From Streptomyces toyocaensis (GTDB lineage Bacteria; Actinomycetota; Actinomycetes; Streptomycetales; Streptomycetaceae), in contig NZ_JFCB01000001.1 in NCBI RefSeq assembly GCF_000725125.1, forward strand, positions 558,001 to 622,000: 64,000 nucleotides of DNA, read 5' to 3'. Each line of letters opens with the position of its first letter. Position 1 is the stretch's first letter. The notes below the pieces were generated by a model, which was not told the DNA's origin, did no database searches, and worked only from the letters and a program-made list of their open reading frames with translations. Shown piece by piece: positions 47,669 through 56,435 of the stretch. The position numbers and the translations under genes are program-made.

Positions 47669-48391
47669 ATGACGACCGTACGCACACCGGCCGACTGGCC
47701 CGTGACCGAGGAAGAGGCCCGAGCGGTCCAGGACCGGCTCCGCACCCGGGTGGTGCGCGACGAACCGGGCCCGCCGCCCGGCACGGGCCGGGTCACCGGG
47801 GTCGACGTGGCGTACGACGACGAGCGGGACGTCGTCGCCGCGGCGGCCGTCGTCCTGGACGCGGCGACCCTGGACGTGGTCGCCGAGTCCACGGCCGTGG
47901 GCCGCGTCCCCTTCCCGTACGTCCCCGGCCTGCTCGCGTTCCGCGAGATCCCCGCCGTCCTCGCCGCCCTGGACGCCCTGCCGTGCCCGCCCGGGCTGCT
48001 GGTCTGCGACGGCTACGGCCTCGCCCACCCCCGACGCTTCGGCCTGGCCAGCCACCTCGGCGTCCTCACCGGCCTGCCGACGATCGGCGTCGCCAAGAAC
48101 CCCTTCACCTTCACCCACGAGGAACCGGACCCCCCGCGCGGCAGCTCCTCCCCGCTCCTCGCCGGCAGCGAGGAGGTCGGCCGCGCGCTGCGCACCCGAC
48201 ACGCCGTCAAGCCCGTCTTCGTCTCGGTCGGCCACCGCGTGAGCCTGGACAACGCCTGCGCCCACACCCTCGCACTGGCCCCCCGCTACCGCCTCCCCGA
48301 GACCACCCGCCGGGCGGACGCCCTGTGCCGGCGGGCACTCGCCGGGGCGGCCCCCGCCGGGCATTCCGTCCGAGGTGAGTGCGGGGCCTGA
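47669..48391 (+). CDS. nfi: Endonuclease V
   Basis: A 240-residue nuclease that cuts near deaminated bases such as inosine in DNA or RNA. The catalytic aspartate of strand 1 is in VTGVDVAYDD near residue 45, the wedge motif is VPFPYVPGLLAFRE near 85, and the second metal site is in VCDGYGLAHPRRFGLASHLG near 112. GVAKNPF and the basic VSVGHRVSLDNA near 195 complete the pattern. TAGGCT lies 10 bases before the ATG. It stands alone, after the small basic protein and converging with the reductase gene. The 201 bases after it contain an imperfect hairpin (48470-48505). Confidence 0.93.
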   Translation: MTTVRTPADWPVTEEEARAVQDRLRTRVVRDEPGPPPGTGRVTGVDVAYDDERDVVAAAAVVLDAATLDVVAESTAVGRVPFPYVPGLLAFREIPAVLAALDALPCPPGLLVCDGYGLAHPRRFGLASHLGVLTGLPTIGVAKNPFTFTHEEPDPPRGSSSPLLAGSEEVGRALRTRHAVKPVFVSVGHRVSLDNACAHTLALAPRYRLPETTRRADALCRRALAGAAPAGHSVRGECGA

Positions 48392-48592
48392 GTACCGCGA
48401 CGGATGCGGGACCCCGCCCGCCCCGGCAGGCCGGCGTGCGTGACGACGCACCGTGCACCCGAGCCCGCCGGCCGCCGACGGCCGGCCCGTGACCGTCGGC
48501 CGGCCCTCGCCGTACTCACCAATCCCGGCCGGCTCGGCGGGATGATCCACACGCTGGTCGAGTGGCCGCTGTGCCCCCCGACGGCCGTGCCG

Positions 48593-49771
48593 TCAGCGGG
48601 TCGCGGCGACGCGGAAGCGGATGCCCGCCGTCCGCAGGCGGCCGATCAGTGCGTCGCCCATCGCCACCGCCGTCGTGACCTGACCCGAGGCCGGCGGAAG
48701 GTCGTCGAGAGCCAGGCACAGGGCCCCCTCGGCCAGCATCTTCGCCGTCTCGTCGTAGCCGGGGTCGCCGCCCGAGACCTCCGTGTACACCCGCCGGCCG
48801 CCGCCCTCGCCGACGAAGCGGACGGTGAACCAGCTCCTGGCGCGCTTCTCGGGGCTCGGTCCGTCGCCGGGCCCGAGGCGTTCGGAGAGCCGGCGCCGCA
48901 GCGCCGGCACCTGGGCCGCGGCGACCAGCGCGCCCACGGCCGCCACCCCGCCCATGGCCACCGGGAGGCGGCGCACGGCCGCGTAGTGCCGGTAGCGGAA
49001 GTCGGGGCCGTACCGGTCGAGTGACCTCGCCGAGCGGCGCACGATCTGCGCGTCGATCGTCGGCAGGGGCAGCGCCCAGGCGCCGACCTCCGGTGCGTAG
49101 CGCGGCGCGCCCATGGGGGCCGAGGCCCGCCGGCCCACCAGGCGCGGTTCGTGGTGCCGGCGGTCGCGGGCCGCCGCGCGGAGCCCGCGGTGCCGGGCGA
49201 ACTGGTTCAGCGCCGAGGCGAAGGTGCCGCCCGAGAAGGCCGCGTCGGCGGTGACGAAGCCGTCCACGGACAGCGGCACCCCCTCCGGCAGTTGCCGCAC
49301 GGTGAAGTAGGCGCCCAGGTCGTGCGGCACCGAGTCGAAGCCGCACGCGTGGACCAGCCGCGCGCCGGTCTCCCGCGCGCGGGCGTCGTGACGGACGTAC
49401 ACGAGGTCCACGAACTCCGGTTCACCCGTCAGGTCGACGTAGTCGGCCCCGGTGTCCGCGCAGGCGGCGACGAGTTCCTCGCCGTACTCCACGTAGGGGC
49501 CCACGGTCGTGGCCACCACGCGCGCGCTCTCGGCGAGGGCGCGCAGGGAGGCGGGGTCGGTCACGTCCGCCCGCAGCAGCCCCGGCTCCGCGCCTGCGGG
49601 CAGCCGCTCGCGCAACCGCTCCAGCTTCTCCGTGCTGCGGCCGGCGATCGCCCAGCGCAGCCCCGCGGGGGCGTGGGCGGCGAGGTACTCCGCGGTCAGC
49701 GTCCCGACGAAGCCGGTCGCTCCGAAGAGCACGATGTCGTAGGGACGGTCCGTCCTGTTCAGCCTGCTCAT
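48593..49771 (-). CDS. Saccharopine-dehydrogenase-like / trans-acting enoyl reductase
   Basis: A 392-residue NAD(P)-dependent protein. The Rossmann motif is IVLFGATGFVGTLTAEYLA near residue 14, followed by WAIAGRSTEKLERL, VATTVGPYVEYGEELVAACA and YVDLTGEPEFV. That pattern matches the saccharopine dehydrogenase NADP-binding family and the trans-acting enoyl reductase of Mycobacterium lipid synthesis. A likely membrane-associating hydrophobic stretch lies near 300 (VAMGGVAAVGALVAAAQ). AAGGGG precedes the ATG by 4 bases. Substrate unknown; a lipid or polyketide reductase role is plausible. Confidence 0.85.
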   Translation of the reverse strand: MSRLNRTDRPYDIVLFGATGFVGTLTAEYLAAHAPAGLRWAIAGRSTEKLERLRERLPAGAEPGLLRADVTDPASLRALAESARVVATTVGPYVEYGEELVAACADTGADYVDLTGEPEFVDLVYVRHDARARETGARLVHACGFDSVPHDLGAYFTVRQLPEGVPLSVDGFVTADAAFSGGTFASALNQFARHRGLRAAARDRRHHEPRLVGRRASAPMGAPRYAPEVGAWALPLPTIDAQIVRRSARSLDRYGPDFRYRHYAAVRRLPVAMGGVAAVGALVAAAQVPALRRRLSERLGPGDGPSPEKRARSWFTVRFVGEGGGRRVYTEVSGGDPGYDETAKMLAEGALCLALDDLPPASGQVTTAVAMGDALIGRLRTAGIRFRVAATR

Positions 49772-49861
49772 GACACCCCTTGGTCCTGCAGCCGCGCCGC
49801 TGTCGGTGGCCGAGGCTAGCGTGAGGGGTGCGGAGCCCGACGACGAGCCCGGAGGAAAGCG

Positions 49862-50242
49862 ATGTCCGTACCGCCGAACGCCCTGAAGAAGTGGGAAAAA
49901 GTGCGCGACTACGCCCTGCGGCTGCCGGGAGCCGTCGAGGAGCACCCCTGGGGCGAGACCGTCGCCAAGGTGGGCGGGAAGGTGTTCGTCTTCCTCGGCG
50001 CCGACGACGGCAGTTACCCCATGGGGGTGACGGTGAAGCTCAAGGACGAGACGGCGCACGCCCATGCGCTGGCGTGCCCCGGCGCCGAGCCCGCCGGATA
50101 CGGACTGGGAAAGGCAGGCTGGGTGCGCGTTCCCCTCGAACCCGCGGGCGCCCCGACGGCCGACCTGCTGTGCGACTGGGTGGAGGAGAGCTACCGCACC
50201 ATCGCGCCCAAGCGGCTGGCGGCGGAGCTGGACGCACCCTGA
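49862..50242 (+). CDS. MmcQ/YjbR-family protein
   Basis: A 126-residue protein of the MmcQ/YjbR family, a small alpha/beta fold with a CyaY-like shape, annotated as DNA-binding on weak grounds. Marks are LRLPGAVEEHPWGETVAKVGGKVFVFLG near residue 20, VTVKLKDE near 58, GYGLGKAGWVRVPL near 80 and LLCDWVEESYRTIAPKRL at the end. GGAGGAAAG is before the ATG. It is divergent from the reductase gene and upstream of the CoA-transferase gene. Function unknown. Confidence 0.88.
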   Translation: MSVPPNALKKWEKVRDYALRLPGAVEEHPWGETVAKVGGKVFVFLGADDGSYPMGVTVKLKDETAHAHALACPGAEPAGYGLGKAGWVRVPLEPAGAPTADLLCDWVEESYRTIAPKRLAAELDAP

Positions 50243-50277
50243 GCGGGCGCGCGGCCGGACACCGCCCCGTAGAGTGG

Positions 50278-50349
50278 CTAAGCGCTTGCTCGCCCGGTCT
50301 TGTGCCGGGTGGAACGTGTTCTTAACATCGCTGGTGTTACATCAGATGT
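50278..50349. promoter_or_regulatory. Palindromes in front of the beta-oxidation genes
   Basis: AAGCGCTT (50280-50287) is a perfect 8-bp palindrome in the context CTAAGCGCTTGCT, a type often found before acyl-CoA metabolism genes in actinobacteria and read by TetR-family repressors. ACATC-A-GATGT lies at 50339-50349, 22 bases before the CoA-transferase ATG. A regulator is not identified. Confidence 0.4.
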
Positions 50350-50370
50350 GTCACAGCCGTTGGGGGCTCG

Positions 50371-51534
50371 ATGACGGAGGCGAAGGCGCCGGGCAGCGGT
50401 CCGCTCACCGGCGTGCGCGTGGTCGAGCTGGCCGGGATCGGGCCGGGCCCGTTCGCCGCCATGCTCCTGGCAGACCTGGGCGCCGATGTCGTACGCGTGG
50501 ACCGTCCGGGCGGCCCGGGGCTGGGGATCGACCCGGCCCGTGACGTCACCAACCGCAACAAGCGCTCCGTGATCGTCGACCTGAAGGACCCGGACGGCCC
50601 CGCCCGCGTCCTCGACCTCGCCGAACGCGCCGACATCCTCGTCGAGGGCTACCGCCCCGGCGTCGCCGAGCGCCTCGGTGTCGGACCGGGGGACTGCCAC
50701 GCCCGCAACCCGCGCCTGGTCTACGGCCGGATGACCGGCTGGGGCCAGCGGGGTCCCCTCGCCGACCGTGCGGGACACGACATCGCGTACATCGCCCTCA
50801 CCGGCACCCTCGGCATGATCGGCGACCCGGACAGGCCGCCTGCCGTCCCGGCCAACCTGCTCGGCGACTACGCGGGCGGCTCCCTCTACCTCGTCGTCGG
50901 CGTCCTCGCCGCCCTGCACCACGCGCGCGCGACCGGCACCGGACAGGTCGTCGACGCCGCGATCGTGGACGGTACCGCCCACCTCTCGTCGATGATCCAC
51001 GGCATGCTCGCCGCCGGCGCCTGGCAGGACCGGCGCGGCGCCAACCTCCTCGACGGGGGCTGCCCCTACTACGGCGTCTACGAGACCGCCGACGGCGGGC
51101 ACATGGCGGTCGGCGCGCTGGAGCCGCGGTTCTACGCCGAGTTCCTGCGCCTGCTCGGCCTGGACGACCGGGCCGGGGCCCACGCCGACGTCACCCGCTG
51201 GCCGGAACTGCGCGCACGGGTCGCCGCCCGCTTCAGGACGCGTACCCGCGACGCGTGGGCGGCCCGCTTCGACGGCTCGGACGCGTGCGTGGCGCCCGTG
51301 CTGAGCCTGCGCGAGGCCCCGCACCACCCGCACCTCGCCGCCCGCTCCACGTTCACGGACCACGCGGGCGTCACCCAGCCCGCGCCGGCCCCGCGGTTCT
51401 CCGCGACCCCCACCACCGTCCGCACCGGGCCCGCCCGGCCGGGCGCCGACACCGACGACGTGGCCCGCGACTGGGACGTACCCCGGCTGCGGTCCTCGAC
51501 CCCGAAGCCCCCGAAGCCCTCGAATCCTCAGTGA
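50371..51534 (+). CDS. CaiB/BaiF CoA-transferase (alpha-methylacyl-CoA racemase-like)
   Basis: A 387-residue class III CoA-transferase fold. The N-terminus [37 protein letters not shown] is typical, and [13 protein letters not shown] follows. The [13 protein letters not shown] segment (His near 136) resembles alpha-methylacyl-CoA racemase, as does [15 protein letters not shown]. Racemase activity would turn (R)-2-methylacyl-CoA into the (S) form that enters beta-oxidation. The last 15 residues are proline-lysine rich. Thiolase and FadB-like genes follow on the same strand, which supports a role in fatty-acid, branched-chain or sterol side-chain breakdown. Confidence 0.87.
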   Translation: MTEAKAPGSGPLTGVRVVELAGIGPGPFAAMLLADLGADVVRVDRPGGPGLGIDPARDVTNRNKRSVIVDLKDPDGPARVLDLAERADILVEGYRPGVAERLGVGPGDCHARNPRLVYGRMTGWGQRGPLADRAGHDIAYIALTGTLGMIGDPDRPPAVPANLLGDYAGGSLYLVVGVLAALHHARATGTGQVVDAAIVDGTAHLSSMIHGMLAAGAWQDRRGANLLDGGCPYYGVYETADGGHMAVGALEPRFYAEFLRLLGLDDRAGAHADVTRWPELRARVAARFRTRTRDAWAARFDGSDACVAPVLSLREAPHHPHLAARSTFTDHAGVTQPAPAPRFSATPTTVRTGPARPGADTDDVARDWDVPRLRSSTPKPPKPSNPQ

Positions 51535-51545
51535 AAGGCCCTCTC

Positions 51546-52760
51546 GTGAGCACCGAAGCGTATGTGTACGACGCGATCCGCACCCCGCGCGGGCGCGGCA
51601 AGGCGAACGGCGCCCTGCACGGGACCAAGCCCATCGACCTGGTGGTGGGCCTCATCCACGAGATCCGCGACCGCTTCCCGGACCTGGACCCCGCCGCCGT
51701 CGACGACATCGTGCTCGGCGTGGTCGGCCCGGTCGGCGACCAGGGTTCCGACATCGCCCGCATCGCCGCCGTGGCCGCCGGCCTGCCGGACACGGTGGCC
51801 GGCGTCCAGGAGAACCGCTTCTGTGCCTCCGGCCTCGAGGCCGTCAACATGGCCGCCGCCAAGGTGCGCTCCGGCTGGGAGGACCTCGTCCTCGCGGGCG
51901 GCGTGGAGTCCATGTCCCGCGTCCCCATGGCCTCCGACGGCGGCGCCTGGTTCAACGACCCGATGACCAACCTCGCCGTCAACTTCGTCCCGCAGGGCAT
52001 CGGCGCCGATCTGATCGCCACCATCGAAGGCTTCTCCCGGCGCGACGTCGACGAGTACGCGGCCCTCTCGCAGGAGCGCGCGGCCACCGCCTGGAAGGAG
52101 AACCGTTTCGAGCGGTCCGTCGTCCCGGTGAGGGACCGCAGCGGCCTGGTCGTCCTCGACCACGACGAGCACCTGCGCCCCGGCACCACCGCCGACTCGC
52201 TGGGCAAGCTGAAGCCGTCCTTCGCCGACATCGGCGAACTCGGCGGGTTCGACGCGGTGGCGCTGCAGAAGTACCACTGGGTGGAGAAAATCGACCACGT
52301 CCACCACGCGGGCAACTCCTCCGGCATCGTCGACGGCGCCGCCCTCGTCGCCATCGGCTCCAAGGAGGCCGGCGAGCGCAACGGACTCACCCCGCGCGCC
52401 CGGATCGTCTCCGCCGCCGTCTCCGGCTCCGAGCCCACCATCATGCTCACCGGCCCCGCCCCCGCCACCCGCAAGGCCCTCGCCAAGGCCGGCCTGACCA
52501 TCGACGACATCGACCTGGTCGAGATCAACGAGGCTTTCGCAGCGGTCGTCCTGCGCTTCGTGAGGGACATGGGCCTGTCCCTCGACAAGGTCAACGTCAA
52601 CGGCGGCGCCATCGCGCTGGGCCACCCGCTCGGCGCCACCGGCGCGATGATCCTCGGCACGCTCGTCGACGAACTCGAACGCCAGGACAAGCGCTACGGC
52701 CTCGCCACGCTCTGCGTGGGCGGCGGCATGGGCATCGCCACCGTCGTCGAACGCCTCTGA
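51546..52760 (+). CDS. Acetyl-CoA acetyltransferase (thiolase)
   Basis: A 404-residue thiolase that releases acetyl-CoA in the last step of beta-oxidation. The nucleophile is the cysteine in [16 protein letters not shown] near residue 92. [14 protein letters not shown] follows; the general-base residues are His in [14 protein letters not shown] near 355 and Cys in TLCVGGGMG near 390. The GTG at 51546 follows GAAAGG by 7 bases, 11 bases after the CoA-transferase stop. The FadB-like gene comes 47 bases later. The three form a fatty-acid degradation operon. Confidence 0.94.
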   Translation: MSTEAYVYDAIRTPRGRGKANGALHGTKPIDLVVGLIHEIRDRFPDLDPAAVDDIVLGVVGPVGDQGSDIARIAAVAAGLPDTVAGVQENRFCASGLEAVNMAAAKVRSGWEDLVLAGGVESMSRVPMASDGGAWFNDPMTNLAVNFVPQGIGADLIATIEGFSRRDVDEYAALSQERAATAWKENRFERSVVPVRDRSGLVVLDHDEHLRPGTTADSLGKLKPSFADIGELGGFDAVALQKYHWVEKIDHVHHAGNSSGIVDGAALVAIGSKEAGERNGLTPRARIVSAAVSGSEPTIMLTGPAPATRKALAKAGLTIDDIDLVEINEAFAAVVLRFVRDMGLSLDKVNVNGGAIALGHPLGATGAMILGTLVDELERQDKRYGLATLCVGGGMGIATVVERL

Positions 52761-52807
52761 ACCCCCAGCGACCGCACGCGACTTCCACGAAGACCCGGAG
52801 ACCCCTC

Positions 52808-54985
52808 ATGACCGAGAGCACCACGATCCGCTGGGAACAGGACGACACCGGCGTCGTCACCCTCGTCCTCGACGACCCCGACCAGTCCGCGAACACCATG
52901 AACAAGGCGTTCCGCGACTCACTCGCCGTGATCACCGACCGCCTGGAGGCGGAGAAGGACTCCCTCCGCGGCGTCATCCTCACCTCCGCCAAGAAGACCT
53001 TCTTCGCCGGCGGCGACCTGCGGGACCTGATCCGCGTCACCCCGGACACGGCCCAGCAGCTGTTCGACGGCGGGATGGCGCTCAAGCGCCAGATGCGCCG
53101 CATCGAGACCCTCGGCAAACCGGTCGTCGCCGCGATCAACGGCGCCGCGCTCGGCGGCGGTTACGAACTCGCCCTGGCCTGCCACCACCGGATCGCCCTC
53201 GACGCCCCCGGCTCCAAGATCGGCTGCCCCGAGGTCACGCTCGGCCTGCTCCCCGGAGGGGGCGGCGTCGTCCGCACCGTCCGCATGCTCGGTATCACCG
53301 ACGCGCTGCTGAAGGTGCTGCTCCAGGGCACCCAGTACAACCCGCGCCGGGCCCTGGAGAACGGCCTGGTCGACGAGATCGCCGACACGCGCGAGGACAT
53401 GCTCGCCAAGGCCCGCGCCTTCATCGACGCCCACCCCGAGTCCGCGCAGCCCTGGGACAGGCCCGGCTACCGCATCCCCGGCGGCACCCCCGCCCACCCC
53501 AAGTTCGCCGCCAACCTGCCTGCCTTCCCGGCCAACCTGCGCAAGCAGACGGGCGGCGCCCCCTACCCGGCCCCGCGCAACATCATGGCCGCGGCCGTCG
53601 AGGGCGCCCAGGTCGACTTCGAGACCGCCCAGGTCATCGAGGCGCGCTACTTCGTCGAGCTGGCCGCGGGACAGACGTCGAAGAACATGATCCAGGCGTT
53701 CTTCTTCGACCTCCAGGCCGTCAACTCCGGCGCCAACCGGCCGAAGGGCGTCGAGCCGCGCAGGGTCACCAGGGTCGCCGTCCTCGGCGCCGGGATGATG
53801 GGCGCCGGCATCGCCTACTCGTGCGCCCGCGCGGGCATCGACGTCGTCCTCAAGGACGTCTCCCTGGAAGCCGCCGTCAAGGGCAAGGGCTACTCCGAGA
53901 AGCTGTGCGCCAAGGCCGTCGCCAAGGGCCGCACCAGCCGGGAGAAGGCCGACGCGCTGCTCGCGCGGATCACGCCCACCGCCGAGGCCGCCGACCTCGC
54001 CGGCTGCGACGCGGTCATCGAGGCCGTCTTCGAGGACACCGCCCTCAAGCACAAGGTGTTCCAGGAGATCCAGGACGTCGTCGCCCCCGACGCGCTGCTG
54101 TGCTCCAACACCTCCACCCTGCCCATCACCGCCCTGGCGGAAGGCGTCGAGCGCCAGGACGACTTCATCGGGCTGCACTTCTTCTCGCCCGTCGACAGGA
54201 TGCCGCTGGTCGAGATCATCAAGGGTGAGCGCACGGGGGACGAGGCGCTGGCCCGGGCCTTCGACCTGGTCCGGCAGATCAACAAGACCCCGATCGTCGT
54301 CAACGACTCGCGCGGCTTCTTCACCTCCCGCGTCATCGGGCACTTCATCAACGAGGGCGTCGCCATGGTCGGCGAGGGCGTCGAGCCCGCGTCGGTCGAG
54401 CAGGCCGCCGCCCAGGCGGGCTACCCGGCCAAGGTGCTCTCCCTGATGGACGAGCTGACCCTCACCCTGCCGCGCAGGATCCGCAGCGAGTCGAAGCGGG
54501 CGGTCGAGGAGGCCGGCGGCACCTGGACCGCGCACCCGGCCGAGGCGGTCGTCGACCGCATGGTCGACGAGTTCGGCCGCACGGGCCGCAGCGGCGGGGC
54601 CGGCTTCTACGAGTACGGCGAGGACGGCAGGCGGGGCGCCCTGTGGCCGGGGCTGCGCGAGCACTTCACCAAGCCCGGGCACCGGATCCCGTTCCGCGAC
54701 ATGCAGGAACGCATGCTGTTCTCCGAGGCGCTGGACAGCGTCCGGCTGCTGGAGGAGGGCGTGCTGACGTCCGTCGCCGACGCCAACATCGGCTCCATCC
54801 TCGGTATCGGCTTCCCCGGCTGGACCGGTGGCGTGCTGCAGTACATCAACGGCTACGAGGGCGGCCTGCCCGGATTCGTGGCCCGCGCGCGCGAACTCGC
54901 CGAGCGCTACGGCGAGCGCTTCACCCCGCCCGCCCTGCTGGTGGAGAAGGCGGAGAGGGGAGAGGTGTTCAAGGACGCGCGCTGA
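52808..54985 (+). CDS. FadB/FadJ-like bifunctional beta-oxidation protein
   Basis: A 725-residue two-function enzyme. Residues 1-300 are enoyl-CoA hydratase/isomerase: the oxyanion-hole loop TFFAGGDLRDL near 60 and INGAALGGGYELALACHHRI near 108, then GCPEVTLGLLPGGGG with the catalytic glutamate. Residues 320-620 are 3-hydroxyacyl-CoA dehydrogenase: VAVLGAGMMGAGIAYSCA near 325 for NAD binding, then GLHFFSPVDRMPLVEI with the catalytic histidine near 457, and a C-terminal helical domain to 725. It works with the thiolase upstream. The ATG follows a weak CCGGAG site. Confidence 0.94.
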   Translation: MTESTTIRWEQDDTGVVTLVLDDPDQSANTMNKAFRDSLAVITDRLEAEKDSLRGVILTSAKKTFFAGGDLRDLIRVTPDTAQQLFDGGMALKRQMRRIETLGKPVVAAINGAALGGGYELALACHHRIALDAPGSKIGCPEVTLGLLPGGGGVVRTVRMLGITDALLKVLLQGTQYNPRRALENGLVDEIADTREDMLAKARAFIDAHPESAQPWDRPGYRIPGGTPAHPKFAANLPAFPANLRKQTGGAPYPAPRNIMAAAVEGAQVDFETAQVIEARYFVELAAGQTSKNMIQAFFFDLQAVNSGANRPKGVEPRRVTRVAVLGAGMMGAGIAYSCARAGIDVVLKDVSLEAAVKGKGYSEKLCAKAVAKGRTSREKADALLARITPTAEAADLAGCDAVIEAVFEDTALKHKVFQEIQDVVAPDALLCSNTSTLPITALAEGVERQDDFIGLHFFSPVDRMPLVEIIKGERTGDEALARAFDLVRQINKTPIVVNDSRGFFTSRVIGHFINEGVAMVGEGVEPASVEQAAAQAGYPAKVLSLMDELTLTLPRRIRSESKRAVEEAGGTWTAHPAEAVVDRMVDEFGRTGRSGGAGFYEYGEDGRRGALWPGLREHFTKPGHRIPFRDMQERMLFSEALDSVRLLEEGVLTSVADANIGSILGIGFPGWTGGVLQYINGYEGGLPGFVARARELAERYGERFTPPALLVEKAERGEVFKDAR

Positions 54986-55002
54986 CGCCGTTCACCGGGG
55001 TC

Positions 55003-55710
55003 TCACCCCTCCTCGTCGAGCCACTCCCGCAGCTCCTCCCTCAGCGACCGCTGGAAGGTGGTGAGCAGCGCCTGCACCACCAGCGGATGCATCCGCGCGG
55101 ACAGGGACCGCACGTCCCGCGCGTCCTTGTCCGCGACCGCGTCGCGCAACTGCCGCGACAGCTCGTGCGCGGCGGCCCGGGAGTGCTCGGTCAGCGTGGT
55201 GCGGGCGGCGAGGACCGTCTCGTGCGACAGCGGTACGTCCAGGAGTTCGACGCCGAGCCGCAGCAGCCCGGCGTCGACCCGGAAGGCCTCGCCGTCCGGG
55301 GCCCCGCCGACGGGCTCGACGACGTCCATCGCCGCCAGCCGCTTCAGGTCCTCCTCGTCCAGCTCACGCCCCGCACGGCGCTCCAGCTCGCCGCGCGACA
55401 CCGTCTCCGTCGCGCTCGGCGCCCAGGAGGCCACCACCGCCCGCTGGACCGCCAGGTCGCGCGCGCTCAGGTCCGGCGGCAACTGCCCCAGGTACCGCTC
55501 GATCGCCGCCAGCGTCATGCCGCGGTGCTGCAGCTCCTCGATGAGCTCCAGCCGGGCCAGGTGCTCCCGCCCGTAGTGACCGACCCGCCGGGGACCGATC
55601 GCCGGCGGTGGCAGCAGCCCCCTGGTGCCGTAGAAGCGGACCGTGCGCACGGTGACCCCGGCCCGGGCCGCCAGTTCGTCGATCGTCAGGGCCTCGGTCT
55701 CGGTCGTCAT
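55003..55710 (-). CDS. MerR-family transcriptional regulator
   Basis: A 235-residue regulator. The N-terminal winged helix is LTIDELAARAGVTVRTVRFYGTRGLLPPP (about residues 8-36), followed by the second helix pair HYGREHLARLELIEELQHRGMTLAAIERYL. The C-terminal 150 residues are helical and unlike metal-binding MerR proteins; no cysteine cluster is seen, so it probably binds an organic ligand. GATACT ends 7 bases before the ATG and no ribosome site is evident, suggesting a leaderless mRNA. It is convergent with the beta-oxidation operon and divergent from the macro-domain gene, which it may control. Confidence 0.88.
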   Translation of the reverse strand: MTTETEALTIDELAARAGVTVRTVRFYGTRGLLPPPAIGPRRVGHYGREHLARLELIEELQHRGMTLAAIERYLGQLPPDLSARDLAVQRAVVASWAPSATETVSRGELERRAGRELDEEDLKRLAAMDVVEPVGGAPDGEAFRVDAGLLRLGVELLDVPLSHETVLAARTTLTEHSRAAAHELSRQLRDAVADKDARDVRSLSARMHPLVVQALLTTFQRSLREELREWLDEEG

Positions 55711-55809
55711 GTCCGCCAGTATCGCTGTGCCACCACCACTGCGACACCTCCGCCTCCCGGCCGCCCACGCGCCCGGCCCGTCGTCGGTGCGGCCGCCTAC
55801 GGTGAGACC

Positions 55810-56289
55810 ATGCCGGGGATCACGTACGTCCGGGGCGACGCCACCGCTCCGTCGGTCAAGGGTGTCAAGATCATCGCCCACGTCTGCAACGACATCGGGG
55901 GCTGGGGGAAGGGCTTCGTCCTGGCCGTGTCCCGCCGCTGGCCCGAGCCGGAGGCCGCCTACCGCGCCTGGCACCGCGACCGCGCCTCCAACGACTTCGC
56001 GCTGGGCGCCGTGCAGGTCGTCCGGGTGGAGCGGTACGTCCTGGTGGCCAACATGATCGGCCAGCGCGGCACACGGACCGGCAGCAAGGGCGCCCCCGTC
56101 CGCTACGAGGCGATCGACACGGCCCTCGCCCGCCTGGCCGGACACGCGCGCGCCCTCGGCGCCTCGGTCCACATGCCCCGCATAGGCTGCGGCCTGGCCG
56201 GCGGCACGTGGCCGCGTGTCGAACCGCTGATCGACCGACGGCTGGCCGGGCAGGGCATATCCGTGACGGTGTACGACCACGGGGACTGA
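55810..56289 (+). CDS. Macro-domain protein
   Basis: A 159-residue single macro domain (Appr-1''-p processing type), which binds or removes ADP-ribose. Marks are ITYVRGDATAP at residue 4, KIIAHVCNDIGGWGKGFVLAVSRRWP near 20 with the ADP-ribose-contacting asparagine and glycine loop, NMIGQRG near 80 and HMPRIGCGLAGGTWPRVEPLI near 118. This sequence is closest to the yeast Poa1p/TARG-like branch, as far as can be judged by eye. TACGGT ends 6 bases before the ATG, so a leaderless mRNA is likely. Divergent MerR gene nearby. Substrate in the cell unknown. Confidence 0.87.
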   Translation: MPGITYVRGDATAPSVKGVKIIAHVCNDIGGWGKGFVLAVSRRWPEPEAAYRAWHRDRASNDFALGAVQVVRVERYVLVANMIGQRGTRTGSKGAPVRYEAIDTALARLAGHARALGASVHMPRIGCGLAGGTWPRVEPLIDRRLAGQGISVTVYDHGD

Positions 56290-56435
56290 ACGGCGGGTGG
56301 CCGACGGGCCGCGTGCCACCTGGGGGAGCGGTGGCGAACACATTCTGCCAATGAGGTGAGTTTTGCGCCAAAGGTGGTAAGGGCGTAGCGGGAGGAGCGC
56401 CCTCCGTCCCACGGCTGCGAGGAAAGGTGCCGCCC

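Noticed and set aside
48470..48505. Inverted repeat between endonuclease V and the reductase gene
   Set aside because: The arms pair with an insertion and the surrounding DNA is full of similar GC words, so I did not call it as a separate terminator.
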